This document shows, piece after piece, positions 37,089 through 47,473 of a stretch of 64,000 nucleotides of DNA. Position numbers and translations under genes: made by a program. The stretch's first letter is position 1. Each line of letters begins with the position of its first letter. The notes under the pieces are model-generated. The model was given only the letters and a program-made list of their open reading frames with translations. It was not told where the DNA came from and did no database searches. This DNA comes from Microbacterium azadirachtae (GTDB taxonomy: Bacteria > Actinomycetota > Actinomycetes > Actinomycetales > Microbacteriaceae), in contig NZ_JYIT01000067.1 of the NCBI RefSeq assembly GCF_000956545.1, positions 1-64,000 of the forward strand. Reading direction: 5' to 3'.

Positions 37089-37592
37089 TCACACGTCGTC
37101 GTCGTCCTTCTCCCACGGCCAGTGCGGGGCGCGCGCCGCGGTGCGGCGCAGGGCGATCGCCACCCATCCGGCGAGCAGGGCGGCCACCACGATCACCGCG
37201 CTCGCTCCCCCGAGCACCAGCTGCCCCGCCGCGGCAGTGGCGCCGACGGCACCTGCGCCCTCGGCCACAGCAGCGCCCCAGACGCCGCCGAGATGCACGA
37301 GCGCGGCGCCGAGCGCCAGGAAGACGGTCGCGACGAACGACGGACGCGCATCGGCGAGCACCACCCAGAGCGCGAGCGCGAACACCAGCACGGCGAGCAC
37401 CATGCCCACCACCCCCGGCAGCTGCCCCAGTCGTGGCACCGAGATGATGTCGTGCTCGGCGAACAGGCTGAGCACGCCGAGGCCCATGATGGTCAGCGCG
37501 AAGAACGACACCACTCCGATGACCCAGGCGAGGACAGGCCGAACCCCCGCGGGCCGGGGCTCGCGGGGGTTCGGCGTGATGTCGTCCGTGAT
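37089..37592 (-). CDS. Four-helix membrane protein with no ordinary start codon
   Basis: Membrane protein with four hydrophobic helices and a C-terminal PHWPWEKDDDDV tail; family unknown. The first usable GTG (37514) cuts the first helix in half. The same frame continues upstream as a plausible hydrophilic leader (TDDITPNPREPRPAGVRP) and full helix (VLAWVIGVVSFFALTIMG) up to the stop of the previous gene at 37623, without any ATG, GTG or TTG. AGGAGACC followed by ATC at 37592 is where a start would be expected. The entry uses ATC 37592; 37514 is the conservative alternative. Confidence 0.6.
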   Translation of the reverse strand: MTDDITPNPREPRPAGVRPVLAWVIGVVSFFALTIMGLGVLSLFAEHDIISVPRLGQLPGVVGMVLAVLVFALALWVVLADARPSFVATVFLALGAALVHLGGVWGAAVAEGAGAVGATAAAGQLVLGGASAVIVVAALLAGWVAIALRRTAARAPHWPWEKDDDDV

Positions 37593-37622
37593 GGTCTCCT
37601 GCCCGGAGGGCGGTTCCTGCGG

Positions 37623-38723
37623 CTAGGGCAGCTGGGGACCGGCTTCGAGGACGCGCTCGTATTCGCGCTGCGCCTCCTCGTTCTGCGCGGTGCGGCGGGC
37701 GCCGGTGCGCGCGGCCCAGGCGCCGAACCAGATCGTGAGCTCGCGGCCGAAGATGAACGCGGCGATCGCGAGCGGGGAGAGCAGCTGCGCGTTCGCGAGG
37801 CCGGCGAGCTCGGATCCGCCGAGCTTCCAGAACTCCACGGAGCCGATCGCGCCGAGCACGTGCCCGCCGTAGGCGAAGGCGCCGACGATGATGCCGAAGA
37901 CGACCCAGAAGCCCCAGCGGCCGCGGTTGATGATGCCGCCGAGGATCCAGAAGCCGATCGCGAAGGCGGCGACCGGGACCCACAGACCCGCCGACTTCAG
38001 GTGGTCGAGCAGGACCGGGACGAAGCCGTCGGTCGTGGAGATGTTGCCCTCGAACGCGGCGATGCCGAGCGTCGTGCCCAGGTAGAGGATCGCGAACGCG
38101 ATCGCCGCCAGCAGACCGATGCCGAAGATCGCGCCGCGGTTGCCGCGCTCGCGGGGGGCCTCCGGTGCCTGCACGAAGATCGGAGGCGCGTCGACGGCCG
38201 CCGTCGCGACCGCGGCCGGCGGCGGCGCGAGCACCTGGGTGCGGGCGTCGTCGGCCGTGTCGACGCGGGTGGTCGCGGCGTCGATCGCGACCGTCTCCTC
38301 CACGACCTCTGCGGGGCGCACGGCGGGCGGCGGGGTGAACGTGCCCCCGAACGTGCCGGGGTAGGCGGCCTCCGCCTCCTCGAACGCGGCGAGCTCCGGG
38401 TCGACGGCCGGCTTCTCGGCGGCGGACTTCTGCTCCGCGGCGTGCTCGGGCGCGGGGGCGGTGGCATCCGCCGCGGCGCGCTCCGCCTCGGCGAGGCTCT
38501 CGTTGGCGCTCTGGGCGACGGCTGCGTGATCGGGCTGAGCGGCCGGGGCCGTCTCCTCGACCGGCTCGTGCGACGCGGATGCCTCCGCGGCGGCCGGGAC
38601 GTCGGTGCGCGGGGCGGTGTCCGCCGTCTCGGCGGCGCCCTGGGCGTCCGCTTCGGGCGCGGCGGCCACGGCGTCGTCGACGTCGTGCGCCTGCGCCGGC
38701 TTCGAAACCTCGTGGTCACTCAT
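37623..38723 (-). CDS. Membrane protein with long acidic Ala/Glu/Pro-rich cytoplasmic region
   Basis: 366 residues. The first 195 or so are a low-complexity Ala/Glu/Asp/Pro region with no fold signal; the rest has four to five hydrophobic helices (for example GAIFGIGLLAAIAFAILYLGT, WVPVAAFAIGFWILGGII). The C-terminus returns to the cytoplasm with a basic, Arg-rich tail. GGAGGAG precedes the ATG. Role unknown. It is followed in the same frame by the start-less membrane protein gene, its probable operon partner. Confidence 0.8.
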   Translation of the reverse strand: MSDHEVSKPAQAHDVDDAVAAAPEADAQGAAETADTAPRTDVPAAAEASASHEPVEETAPAAQPDHAAVAQSANESLAEAERAAADATAPAPEHAAEQKSAAEKPAVDPELAAFEEAEAAYPGTFGGTFTPPPAVRPAEVVEETVAIDAATTRVDTADDARTQVLAPPPAAVATAAVDAPPIFVQAPEAPRERGNRGAIFGIGLLAAIAFAILYLGTTLGIAAFEGNISTTDGFVPVLLDHLKSAGLWVPVAAFAIGFWILGGIINRGRWGFWVVFGIIVGAFAYGGHVLGAIGSVEFWKLGGSELAGLANAQLLSPLAIAAFIFGRELTIWFGAWAARTGARRTAQNEEAQREYERVLEAGPQLP

Positions 38724-38867
38724 GGGAGCTCCTCCATAGGGGATGCGGTGCTCCGAGGCTAGCTCCGCCGGGCGCCGGCACGGCGGAGGCGTGCCGGAAA
38801 GCGCCGATGCAGGTCCACCCGCCGTTCCGCGACGAGGAGCCGGGCACGCTCGCCGGATCCCGCACGC

Positions 38868-39011
38868 TCAGTGCGAGAGCAGGTCGCCGAAGTACTTCAG
38901 CATCACCGGCCCCATGGGCGCGGCGAGGTACACGAGGCCCGCGACCACGCCCGCGCAGACGACGCCGGCGAACCACGCCAGCGGCGTGCTGCGACCGCCG
39001 ATCCGAGCCAT
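38868..39011 (-). CDS. Small single-helix membrane protein (47 residues)
   Basis: Reads MARIGGRSTPLAWFAGVV, then a helix to about residue 32 and ends LKYFGDLLSH. One membrane helix; the tail may be amphipathic. Support comes from the TAGGCT -10 box (39023-39018) exactly seven bases before the ATG, the same geometry as larger leaderless genes, and from good codon use. No family known to me. It lies between the GH13 gene and the acidic membrane protein. Confidence 0.7.
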   Translation of the reverse strand: MARIGGRSTPLAWFAGVVCAGVVAGLVYLAAPMGPVMLKYFGDLLSH

Positions 39012-39123
39012 GCTCCGAGCCTACGAGCGCCGAGGGCCGAGCGCGGGAGGGCGCGCGGATCCGGTCGCGCGCGTGTCGCCGGACGCCCCGGCGCACAGCC
39101 GCCCGAGCGTCCGGTCGGCGCTC

Positions 39124-41016
39124 TCAGCGCGCGTCCGGCGCCGCCACCCCGGGCAGCGCCCACGCGGCGAACACCGGACCGTCCGCCGCCAGGGCCACCG
39201 CGCCGTCGTCCGCGACAGCCAGCGTCGCGTCGCCGAAGAGCGCCGCGGCGCCGGCGGCACCCGCCAGGGCCCGCGGCGGGAGCGCGACGTCGGCGTCCCC
39301 GCGGGCGGCAAGCACGAGCACGGTCTCGGCCGCGGACTCTCGCACGAACACCACGCACTCGTCGTCGACGTGCAGCCAGCGCAGCCCGCCCGCGCCGAGC
39401 ACGGGGTGCGCGCGGCGGATCCCGACGAGGTCCCGGTACAGCGCGATCCGCTCCGCCGTCTCGGGGCGGTCCTCGGACCCCCAGGGGATCGGCGTGCGGC
39501 TGGACTCCCCGTCGACCCCGGTGAGGCCGAACTCGTCGCCGGCGAACACCACGGGCAGGCCGGGCAGCGTCATCGACAGCCCCACGGCGACCGGAACGGT
39601 CCCGGGCGCCGCGTTCGTCGCGAAGCGCGCGGTGTCGTGCGTGTCCAACGGCTGCATGTTGCCCAGTCGCACGCGCCAGGGGATGCCGCCCGTGAAGCGC
39701 GTCATCGAGTCGACGAAGTCCCGCGCGGTGTAGCGCGGGATCCCGCCGATCTGCATCCCGAAGAACCAGCTCTCGGTGCGCTCCTCCCCCTCGGCGTCCA
39801 GGTACGGCGCGCCGTTCGGCTCGCTGAGCCAGGCCCACACCGGGCGCGTGAACGACGGGTACGTCATGGCCCCGTCCCAGCCGTCGCCCTGCAGGTCGCT
39901 CGTGGCGTCGTTCGTGGACTCGCCGAGCAGGATCGCCTCGGGGTTGATCCCGCGCACGGTGTCGCGCAGGAGCCGGCGCACATCGGCGTTCAGGTCGATC
40001 GCGCCCAGGCGTCCGGTCATGTTCGCCACGTCCACGCGCCAGCCGTCGGCGCCGTACGGGGGCTTGAGCCAGTGCGCGACGGCGGAGTCCTCCCCGGTGA
40101 TGAAGCGCTCCCGCAGCTCGTCGCTCGCCCAGTCGAACTTGGGCAGGCTGCGTGCGCCCAGCCAGCACTCGTACTCGGTGTTGTCCTCGTCGGTGAAGTA
40201 GTAGAACTCCTCCTCGGGAGCGCCGGGATGCCCGAAGGCGGCACGGAACCACTCGTGACGGTCGCCGGAGTGGTTGCTGGTGAGGTCGCCGATCACCCGG
40301 ATCCCCCGGGCGTGCGCCTCGTCGATCAGGCGCGCGTACGCCTCGTCGCCGCCCAGCAGCGGATCGATGCGGAGGAAGCTCGAGGCGTCGTAGCGGTGGT
40401 TGGACGCGGCGGGGAACACCGGCGTCAGGTAGAGCAGGTTCACGCCGAGCTCCACGAGATGGTCGAGGTGCTCCACGACGCCCGGCAGGTCGCCGCCGTA
40501 GAACTGCTGGGCTCGCCCAGGCATGACCGGGTCGACCGGGGTGTCCCACTCGGCCGGGATCGCCCAGTCCGGCGTCGGATGCAGGTCGGCCTGGGCCGAA
40601 CGGGCGAAGCGGTCGGGGAACACCTGGTACATCACCGACCCGTGCAGCCACGCGGGCGGGGCGGCCTCGGCGACGAGGGCGAAGTCCTCGGCGTCGAGCG
40701 TCTCCAGCCGGTGGATCCCGGTCTGGTTGAGCCACTCCACGCGGCCGTCCGCGTGCTGCAGCAGGAACCGATAGCCGTGGCGCGGGTTGCGCACGGTCAC
40801 CGGCGCCTCCCACCACTCCCACCCGTCGGCGGCCCCGATGCGCTCGGCATCGGTCCACTCCGGCTCGTGGTCGGGGTTCGAACGGGTGCGCACCGCGACG
40901 AGCGGGCCGTAGCCGTCGGGCACGCGCAAGCGCACCCTGACCACGTCGCCGAGGGCGGGCGCGTCGTCCGAGACGTGCAGCGGGGATCCGTCGTGGTGCG
41001 GGAGGAGGTCGGTCAT
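39124..41016 (-). CDS. GH13 alpha-glucosidase / neopullulanase-type maltodextrin hydrolase
   Basis: 630 residues, no signal peptide, so it acts on imported oligosaccharides. An N-terminal beta domain (1-120) precedes the barrel. Family regions: DLTSNH (244-249), GWRVDVAN with nucleophile Asp329, ILLGESTN with acid Glu366, LDTHDTAR with Asp461. The N-domain and MYQVFPDRF start fit the cyclomaltodextrinase/neopullulanase group. GAAAGG precedes ATG 41016. It follows the two sugar permease genes on the same strand, completing a maltodextrin operon. Confidence 0.9.
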   Translation of the reverse strand: MTDLLPHHDGSPLHVSDDAPALGDVVRVRLRVPDGYGPLVAVRTRSNPDHEPEWTDAERIGAADGWEWWEAPVTVRNPRHGYRFLLQHADGRVEWLNQTGIHRLETLDAEDFALVAEAAPPAWLHGSVMYQVFPDRFARSAQADLHPTPDWAIPAEWDTPVDPVMPGRAQQFYGGDLPGVVEHLDHLVELGVNLLYLTPVFPAASNHRYDASSFLRIDPLLGGDEAYARLIDEAHARGIRVIGDLTSNHSGDRHEWFRAAFGHPGAPEEEFYYFTDEDNTEYECWLGARSLPKFDWASDELRERFITGEDSAVAHWLKPPYGADGWRVDVANMTGRLGAIDLNADVRRLLRDTVRGINPEAILLGESTNDATSDLQGDGWDGAMTYPSFTRPVWAWLSEPNGAPYLDAEGEERTESWFFGMQIGGIPRYTARDFVDSMTRFTGGIPWRVRLGNMQPLDTHDTARFATNAAPGTVPVAVGLSMTLPGLPVVFAGDEFGLTGVDGESSRTPIPWGSEDRPETAERIALYRDLVGIRRAHPVLGAGGLRWLHVDDECVVFVRESAAETVLVLAARGDADVALPPRALAGAAGAAALFGDATLAVADDGAVALAADGPVFAAWALPGVAAPDAR

Positions 41017-41132
41017 TCCGGGCCTTTCGTGGACGGCGGCAGCCCGCCGTATGTGCGACGTGGTTGCACGGCCGGTGCCGTGACAGAGCCCTCGGATTGT
41101 GATCGGGAACGCGGATCGCGTTCGAGGGAACG

Positions 41133-42065
41133 CTACTTCACACTGCCGGCGGTCAGGCCGCCGACGATGTACTTCTGCAGCGAGAGGAACAGGATCATCG
41201 GCAGGACGGCGGCGAGGACGGCCCCGGCCGCGAACACCGCGTAGTTCTTCGCATCCGTGGAGACGTACTGGTACAGCCCCACGGCGAGCGTCTGCTTCTC
41301 CGGGGAGATGAGCACGGTGGACGCGATCAGGAAGTCTCCCGTGATGCCGATGAACGCGAGGAGGCCGACGACGGCGAGGATCGGCGCCACGAGGCGCAGG
41401 ATGATCGTGAAGAAGATCCGGGCATGGCCCGCACCGTCGATCTTCGCCGCCTCGTCGATCGAGGCGGGGATCGTGTTGAAGAAGCCGTACATGAGGAACG
41501 TGTTCGCCCCCAGTGCGCCGCCGAGGTAGACGAGGATCAGGCCGATCTGCGAGTTGAGGCCGAGGGCGGGGAAGATGTCGCCGATCGCGGACATCAGCAG
41601 GAAGATCGCCACGATCGCGAGCAGCTGCGGGAACATCTGCACCAGCAGCAGGGTCATGAGCCCCGTCCGGCGGCCGCGGAAGCGCATGCGCGAGAAGGCA
41701 TATGCGGCGAGCGCGCACAGGAAGACGCTGAACACCGAGGCCAGCACGCCGATGAAGATCGTGTTGAGGAACCATGCGCCGTACGGCCGGGACGGATCCT
41801 GGAACAGCTGCACGTAGTTGTCGAGGCTGATCTTCGAGAACAGCCCGTTGGTGCTGAGGAGCGTCCCGCCCGGGTTCAGCGACGCCGACAGCACGTAGAC
41901 GAGCGGGAAGCCCGCGAAGACGAGCATGACGATGCCGATCAGGTGCCGCCAGCCGGTCTCGCGGAACCAGCGGCCGAACGGGCGTCGCGTGCGCGGCGCG
42001 GCCGGCGCGAGGAGGGCGGCGGTCGCGGTCGAGGCGTCGGACGTGGTCGATGCGATGTCGGTCAT
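41133..42065 (-). CDS. Maltodextrin-type ABC transporter permease (MalG-like)
   Basis: 310 residues, six membrane helices. The EAA loop that docks the ATPase is present as AASIDEAAKIDGAGHARIFFTIILRLVAPI. It starts one base after the partner permease. The last residues are basic. No ATPase gene is nearby; as usual for this transporter class in actinomycetes, a shared MsiK/UgpC-type ATPase elsewhere probably serves it. Confidence 0.92.
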   Translation of the reverse strand: MTDIASTTSDASTATAALLAPAAPRTRRPFGRWFRETGWRHLIGIVMLVFAGFPLVYVLSASLNPGGTLLSTNGLFSKISLDNYVQLFQDPSRPYGAWFLNTIFIGVLASVFSVFLCALAAYAFSRMRFRGRRTGLMTLLLVQMFPQLLAIVAIFLLMSAIGDIFPALGLNSQIGLILVYLGGALGANTFLMYGFFNTIPASIDEAAKIDGAGHARIFFTIILRLVAPILAVVGLLAFIGITGDFLIASTVLISPEKQTLAVGLYQYVSTDAKNYAVFAAGAVLAAVLPMILFLSLQKYIVGGLTAGSVK

Positions 42066-42066
42066 G

Positions 42067-43683
<1,617 letters not shown>

Positions 43684-43715
43684 CTCGACCCCTTCACAAC
43701 GTCGTCAGCGGGAGG

Positions 43716-43748
43716 GTGCGGGGAGGCGTCGACGGCGCCTCCCCGCAC
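43716..43748 (-). promoter_or_regulatory. Intercistronic hairpin between binding protein and first permease
   Basis: GTGCGGGGAGGCG (43716-43728) pairs perfectly with CGCCTCCCCGCAC (43736-43748), 16 bases after the binding-protein stop. In E. coli a comparable malE-malF hairpin stabilises the upstream message; the same job is inferred here. Confidence 0.65.
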
Positions 43749-43764
43749 CGGGTTCACGAGAGGA

Positions 43765-45003
43765 TCAGCCGATCTTGGTCTGGATCGCCTGGGACATGGT
43801 CGTCCAGGTGCCGACCGGATCCGCGCCCTTGATGATCGCGACCTCGGACTTGCCCCAGTCGTCCCACACGGAGCCCATCTCGGGCACCGAGGGCATCGGC
43901 ACGGCGTTCGCGCCGACCTTGGCGAAACCGGCGACGGCGGGGTCGGACTGCGCGGCCTGGAACGACTCGGTCAGTGCCGGCGGACGGCCGCCGGCCTTGT
44001 AGAGCGCCGTCTGCACGGACGGGGTGGCGAGGTAGTTCACGAGGAACTCGTTCGCGGCGAGGGTGTTCTTCGACTTCGCGTTCACGAAGAACGCCTGCAC
44101 GCCGGCGAACGGACGGGCCTCCTGGCCGCCGGCACTGGGGATCGGATCGACGGAGACCTTGATCCCGGCCTTCTCGGCGTCGGGCAGGTTCCACGGACCG
44201 CTGATGAAGTAGGGCGCCTCGCCGGCGTTGAACGCGGCCTTGGCGAGGTCACCGGTCAGGCCGGGGTTGAACACGCCCGCGGCGCCCTGCGCGCCGAGCC
44301 AGGTGGCGAACTTCTGCCCGGCCTCGTCGCCGATCGTGAGCTTCTTGGCGTCGTAGCTGCCGTCCGCGTTCTGCGCGAAGACCTGGCCGCCGAACGACGT
44401 CTCGAACGGGTAGGTGTGGTACGCGTCGCCGGTCGCGGCGTCGAGGCCGATCAGGAACGGGTACTTGGTGCCCGCCGCCTTGCCCTTGGCGATCATCTCG
44501 TCGTAGGTGGCGGGGGTAGAGTCGGCGAGCGCCGTGTTGCGCAGGATCGCGATGTTCTCGATGGCGTAGGGCAGACCGTAGACCTTGCTGTCGTAGGTGA
44601 CGGCGGAGATCGCGACCTTCTCGAACTTCGAGGCGGAGTCGCCGAGCTCGATCGGCGCGACCAGGCCGTCCTTCACGAAGGAGCCGATCCAGTCGTGCGC
44701 GCCGATGGTGACGTCGGGGCCCTTGCCGGTGGGGACCTGAGCGGTGAAGTCGTCGCGGATCTTGCCGAAGTCCTTGACCACCAGGTCGATCTTGATGCCC
44801 TTGTCCTTCTGGAAGTCGGCGGCGACCTGCTTCATGGCGGCCGCGCGGTTGGAGTCGACCCAGACGGTCAGCGTCCCGGCGTTCTTGGCACTGTCGGACG
44901 TCGAGCTCGCGGAGCCCGCGCTGCCGCCGCAGCCGGTCAGCGCCAGTGCGCCGGCCACGAGGACCGCGCCGAAGCCGACGATGCTCTTCCTGTTCACCTT
45001 CAT
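43765..45003 (-). CDS. Maltodextrin-type extracellular solute-binding lipoprotein (MalE-like)
   Basis: 412 residues from ATG 45003 (AGAGAGG upstream). Lipobox LTGC with lipidated Cys25, then the two-lobed binding fold: TLTVWVDSNRAAAMKQVAADFQ, the hinge region, FISGPWNLPDAEKAG and RPFAGVQAFFVN, typical of maltose/maltodextrin binders. Captures sugar outside and delivers it to the two permeases that follow. Its promoter overlaps a LacI-type operator (45089-45100). Confidence 0.93.
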   Translation of the reverse strand: MKVNRKSIVGFGAVLVAGALALTGCGGSAGSASSTSDSAKNAGTLTVWVDSNRAAAMKQVAADFQKDKGIKIDLVVKDFGKIRDDFTAQVPTGKGPDVTIGAHDWIGSFVKDGLVAPIELGDSASKFEKVAISAVTYDSKVYGLPYAIENIAILRNTALADSTPATYDEMIAKGKAAGTKYPFLIGLDAATGDAYHTYPFETSFGGQVFAQNADGSYDAKKLTIGDEAGQKFATWLGAQGAAGVFNPGLTGDLAKAAFNAGEAPYFISGPWNLPDAEKAGIKVSVDPIPSAGGQEARPFAGVQAFFVNAKSKNTLAANEFLVNYLATPSVQTALYKAGGRPPALTESFQAAQSDPAVAGFAKVGANAVPMPSVPEMGSVWDDWGKSEVAIIKGADPVGTWTTMSQAIQTKIG

Positions 45004-45088
45004 CGGTGTACCTCTCTCGGTGCTGTGGAAGCGCGGATCGACGACGATCGGGTCCCCCGCGGCTTGCGGCGCGCTTCGCCTGCGCATT

Positions 45089-45129
45089 GCAAGCGTTTAC
45101 AGTATGCGATGAAGATCCGCCTCGTGCAA
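45089..45129 (-). promoter_or_regulatory. Promoter and LacI-type operator of the maltodextrin operon
   Basis: Minus strand: TTGCAC (45129-45124), 19-base spacer, TACTGT (45104-45099), overlapped by the operator GCAAGCGTTTAC (45089-45100 plus). The operator fits the GnAAnCGnTTnC pattern of the LacI family. Position over the -10 box implies repression. Confidence 0.7.
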
Positions 45130-45219
45130 CGCCCCTTGCACTCTCATCTCTGGACAGCAGGACGGCGAATGCGCGATATTCCCCGATTCCTGGGCGTGGC
45201 CGCGGGACTTGCGGAGTAC

Positions 45220-45231
45220 GCAAGCGTTTAC
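45220..45231. promoter_or_regulatory. Second LacI-type operator
   Basis: GCAAGCGTTTAC again, identical to the site at 45089-45100 and in the same direction, 131 bases away. Probably autoregulates the divergent regulator gene or supports looping. Confidence 0.7.
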
Positions 45232-45326
45232 AACAATGTTCCGAACGATCGTCATGCGCCCGCTCCCCCTGCCCGGCCGACGCCTCGGACCGATACCCTT
45301 CCTTGACCCGAATCTCAGGAGGCCCC

Positions 45327-46346
45327 GTGGCTGACATCGCCGATGTGGCGCGGCTCGCCGGTGTGTCCACGGCGACGGTGTCGCGAGCGCTGAACGGCAA
45401 GACCGCGTCGGCGGCGACCCGGGAGAAGGTCCTCGCGGCGGCCGCCGAGCTCGGCTACGTCATCTCGTCCAACGCGTCGGGTCTCGCGTCGGGGCGTACC
45501 CGGCACATCGGGTTCATGGTCCCCTTCATCGACCGCTGGTTCTTCACCGACCTGCTCACAGGCATCGAATCGGTGCTGCTGAGCCAGGGCTACGACGTGA
45601 CCCTCTACGACCTGCAGGGCAACGATTCACAGCGCGACCAGGTGTTCGGCAGCTCCCTGCGCCGCGCGAGCATCGACGGCCTCATCGCCGCGAGCATCGA
45701 GCTGACCGGCGACGAGATCCGCGCGCTGCGCGCCCTCGGCAAGCCCGTCGTCAGCATCGGCGGCTACATCGAGGGCGCCACCGCGGTCGACGTGGACAAT
45801 GCGCGGATGGCGACGCTCGCCACCGAGCACCTCCTCTCGCTCGGACACACCCGGATCGCGTACGTCGGCGCCGGACGCACGATCGCCAGCGCCTTCCAGC
45901 TGGGTGACGCCCGGTACGACGGGTGGCTGTCCGCCATGCGGGCCGCGGGCCTCGACGGGGAGGAGTCGGGCTTCTGGGAAGCCGACTTCGACATCCCCTC
46001 GGGCTACGCGGCGGCGAAGGCGCTGCTCGCCCACGACCGGCCGACCGCCATCTTCGCCGCGAGCGACGAGATCGGGATCGGGTGCATCCTGGCCGCACGC
46101 GACCTCGGGCTGCGGGTGCCGGACGATCTCTCCGTGGTCGGGATCGACGACCACAAGCTCTCGGCGTTCTTCGGACTGACGACCCTCGCTCAGGATCCCG
46201 CCGGTCAGGGCCGCCTCGCCGCGCACCTTCTGCTGGCGCAGCTGGACAATCCCGGAGCCGCCCCCGAGCACCGCACGCTCACTCCGCGGTTCGTCGTGCG
46301 CTCGTCGACCGCGCGCCCCGGCGGCGCCGTGCACGGAACCGCCTGA
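45327..46346 (+). CDS. LacI-family repressor of the maltodextrin operon
   Basis: 339 residues from GTG 45327, behind a perfect AGGAGG (45317-45322). N-terminal [28 protein letters not shown] and hinge; periplasmic-binding-like core with [21 protein letters not shown] and the C-terminal [13 protein letters not shown]. Divergent from the transporter operon, with two identical operators between, so it very likely represses it until maltose or a maltodextrin binds. TACCCT at 45294-45299 could be its -10 box. Confidence 0.93.
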   Translation: MADIADVARLAGVSTATVSRALNGKTASAATREKVLAAAAELGYVISSNASGLASGRTRHIGFMVPFIDRWFFTDLLTGIESVLLSQGYDVTLYDLQGNDSQRDQVFGSSLRRASIDGLIAASIELTGDEIRALRALGKPVVSIGGYIEGATAVDVDNARMATLATEHLLSLGHTRIAYVGAGRTIASAFQLGDARYDGWLSAMRAAGLDGEESGFWEADFDIPSGYAAAKALLAHDRPTAIFAASDEIGIGCILAARDLGLRVPDDLSVVGIDDHKLSAFFGLTTLAQDPAGQGRLAAHLLLAQLDNPGAAPEHRTLTPRFVVRSSTARPGGAVHGTA

Positions 46347-46371
46347 CGCCGTCGCTCGTTACACTGCCTGT

Positions 46372-46860
46372 ATGGCTGACAGCTCATTCGACATCGTGTC
46401 CAAGGTGGATCGTCAGGAGGCCGACAACGCCCTCAACCAGGCCCGCAAGGAGATCGAGCAGCGCTACGACTTCAAGGGGGTCGGCGCGTCGATCGCGTGG
46501 AGCGGCGAGAAGATCGTGATCCTGGCGAACTCGGACGAGCGCGCGCGTGCCGTGCTGGACGTGTTCCAGTCCAAGCTCATCAAGCGCGGCATCTCGCTGA
46601 AGAGCCTCGAGTCCGGCGAGCCCACGGCGAGCGGCAAGGAGTTCCGGCTCGAGTCCACCCTCAAGGAGGGCATCAGCTCCGAGAACGCCAAGAAGATCGG
46701 CAAGATCATCCGCGACGAGGGCCCCAAGTCGGTGAAGTCGCAGATCCAGGGCGACGAACTGCGCGTGCAGTCCAAGAGCCGTGACGACCTGCAGGCCGTG
46801 ATCGCGCTGCTCAAGGGATCCGACCTCGACCTGGATCTGCAGTTCATCAACTTCCGGTAG
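46372..46860 (+). CDS. YajQ family cyclic di-GMP-binding / nucleotide-binding protein
   Basis: 162 residues with two ferredoxin-like domains. [36 protein letters not shown] and the ending [10 protein letters not shown] are diagnostic. Members bind tRNA or nucleotides, and a Xanthomonas member binds cyclic di-GMP; the role in actinomycetes is unclear. TACACT (46360-46365) ends seven bases before the ATG, so the mRNA is probably leaderless and the gene is independent of the LacI-type gene 25 bases ahead. Confidence 0.95.
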   Translation: MADSSFDIVSKVDRQEADNALNQARKEIEQRYDFKGVGASIAWSGEKIVILANSDERARAVLDVFQSKLIKRGISLKSLESGEPTASGKEFRLESTLKEGISSENAKKIGKIIRDEGPKSVKSQIQGDELRVQSKSRDDLQAVIALLKGSDLDLDLQFINFR

Positions 46861-47473
46861 AGGAGAACGACTGATCGAGGATCTCGAGCCACGGTCAGCA
46901 AGGAGTCCGCAGAATCGGCACGTCGGGCGGCTCGAACCGTCGCCCCTGCGACATGTTCCCGCGTTCCGGCGACAGGCGCCCGGTTGCCGCGTCCTGCCGG
47001 GGGCTACGGTGGCTCCGCCGCCGGGGCAACTCCCCAGTTCTCGGTGGCACCCGGTATCCGATTCCCCGGTGCCGGCGGGTTCGCATCATGGGGACCGCGA
47101 ACCCTGCTGGTGGCTCCGTCCGTGTCGACGGAGCCACCACCTCCCCCACAGCGACGAAACCGCCGTGTCTCCGCTGACGTCGCGGTATCGGCGCCAACGC
47201 GTCCTGTGTCACGTTTGGACGCCCGTTCGGGCGACGCTTCACACGCACGCCGACGCACACGCGCATGCGCCCACCCCTGCTGATCGTTGAGCGTGTCGAC
47301 AGGCGCGGATCTGCCCGAAGGTCGTCCTGGCGACAACTTTCAACGTTCCCCCGTCACGGGGTCGCCCTCCGTCGACCCTCCCCCTGAAGGATGAGCCGAG
47401 CACGGCGAATACCCGACGCGATAGCCGCGTCATTCGTCGTGCCGAGTCATCACCGTTCCTGGGGAGGAAACAC
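46861..47473. other. 613-bp gap without a supported gene
   Basis: Short frames occur on both strands but none has a ribosome site or recognisable content. The gap contains a perfect 12-bp stem hairpin (47109-47138), a single diverged core-repeat relative GTTGAGCGTGTCGACAGGC (about 47286-47304), and probably the promoter of the Tat-exported protein gene. No tRNA could be folded. Confidence 0.6.
47109..47138. terminator. Hairpin GGTGGCTCCGTC / GACGGAGCCACC
   Basis: Perfect 12-bp stem (47109-47120, 47127-47138), six-base loop. It shares GGTGGCTCC / GGAGCCACC with the hairpin at 48483-48518 on the other side of the Tat-exported protein gene. May terminate the yajQ transcript. Confidence 0.65.

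Noticed and set aside
39124..41775. 883-residue version of the GH13 gene starting at 41775
   Set aside because: The added N-terminal part runs through the malG-like gene and has no homology; ATG 41016 with a ribosome site is the natural start.
46880..46980. Possible tRNA (GGTTCGAGCC on the minus strand)
   Set aside because: The T-arm stem has mismatches, and no acceptor stem or anticodon arm can be folded around it.
46895..47336. Several 60- to 123-codon frames in the gap before 47474
   Set aside because: Mutually overlapping frames on both strands, no ribosome site, no -10 at seven bases, and low-complexity content.
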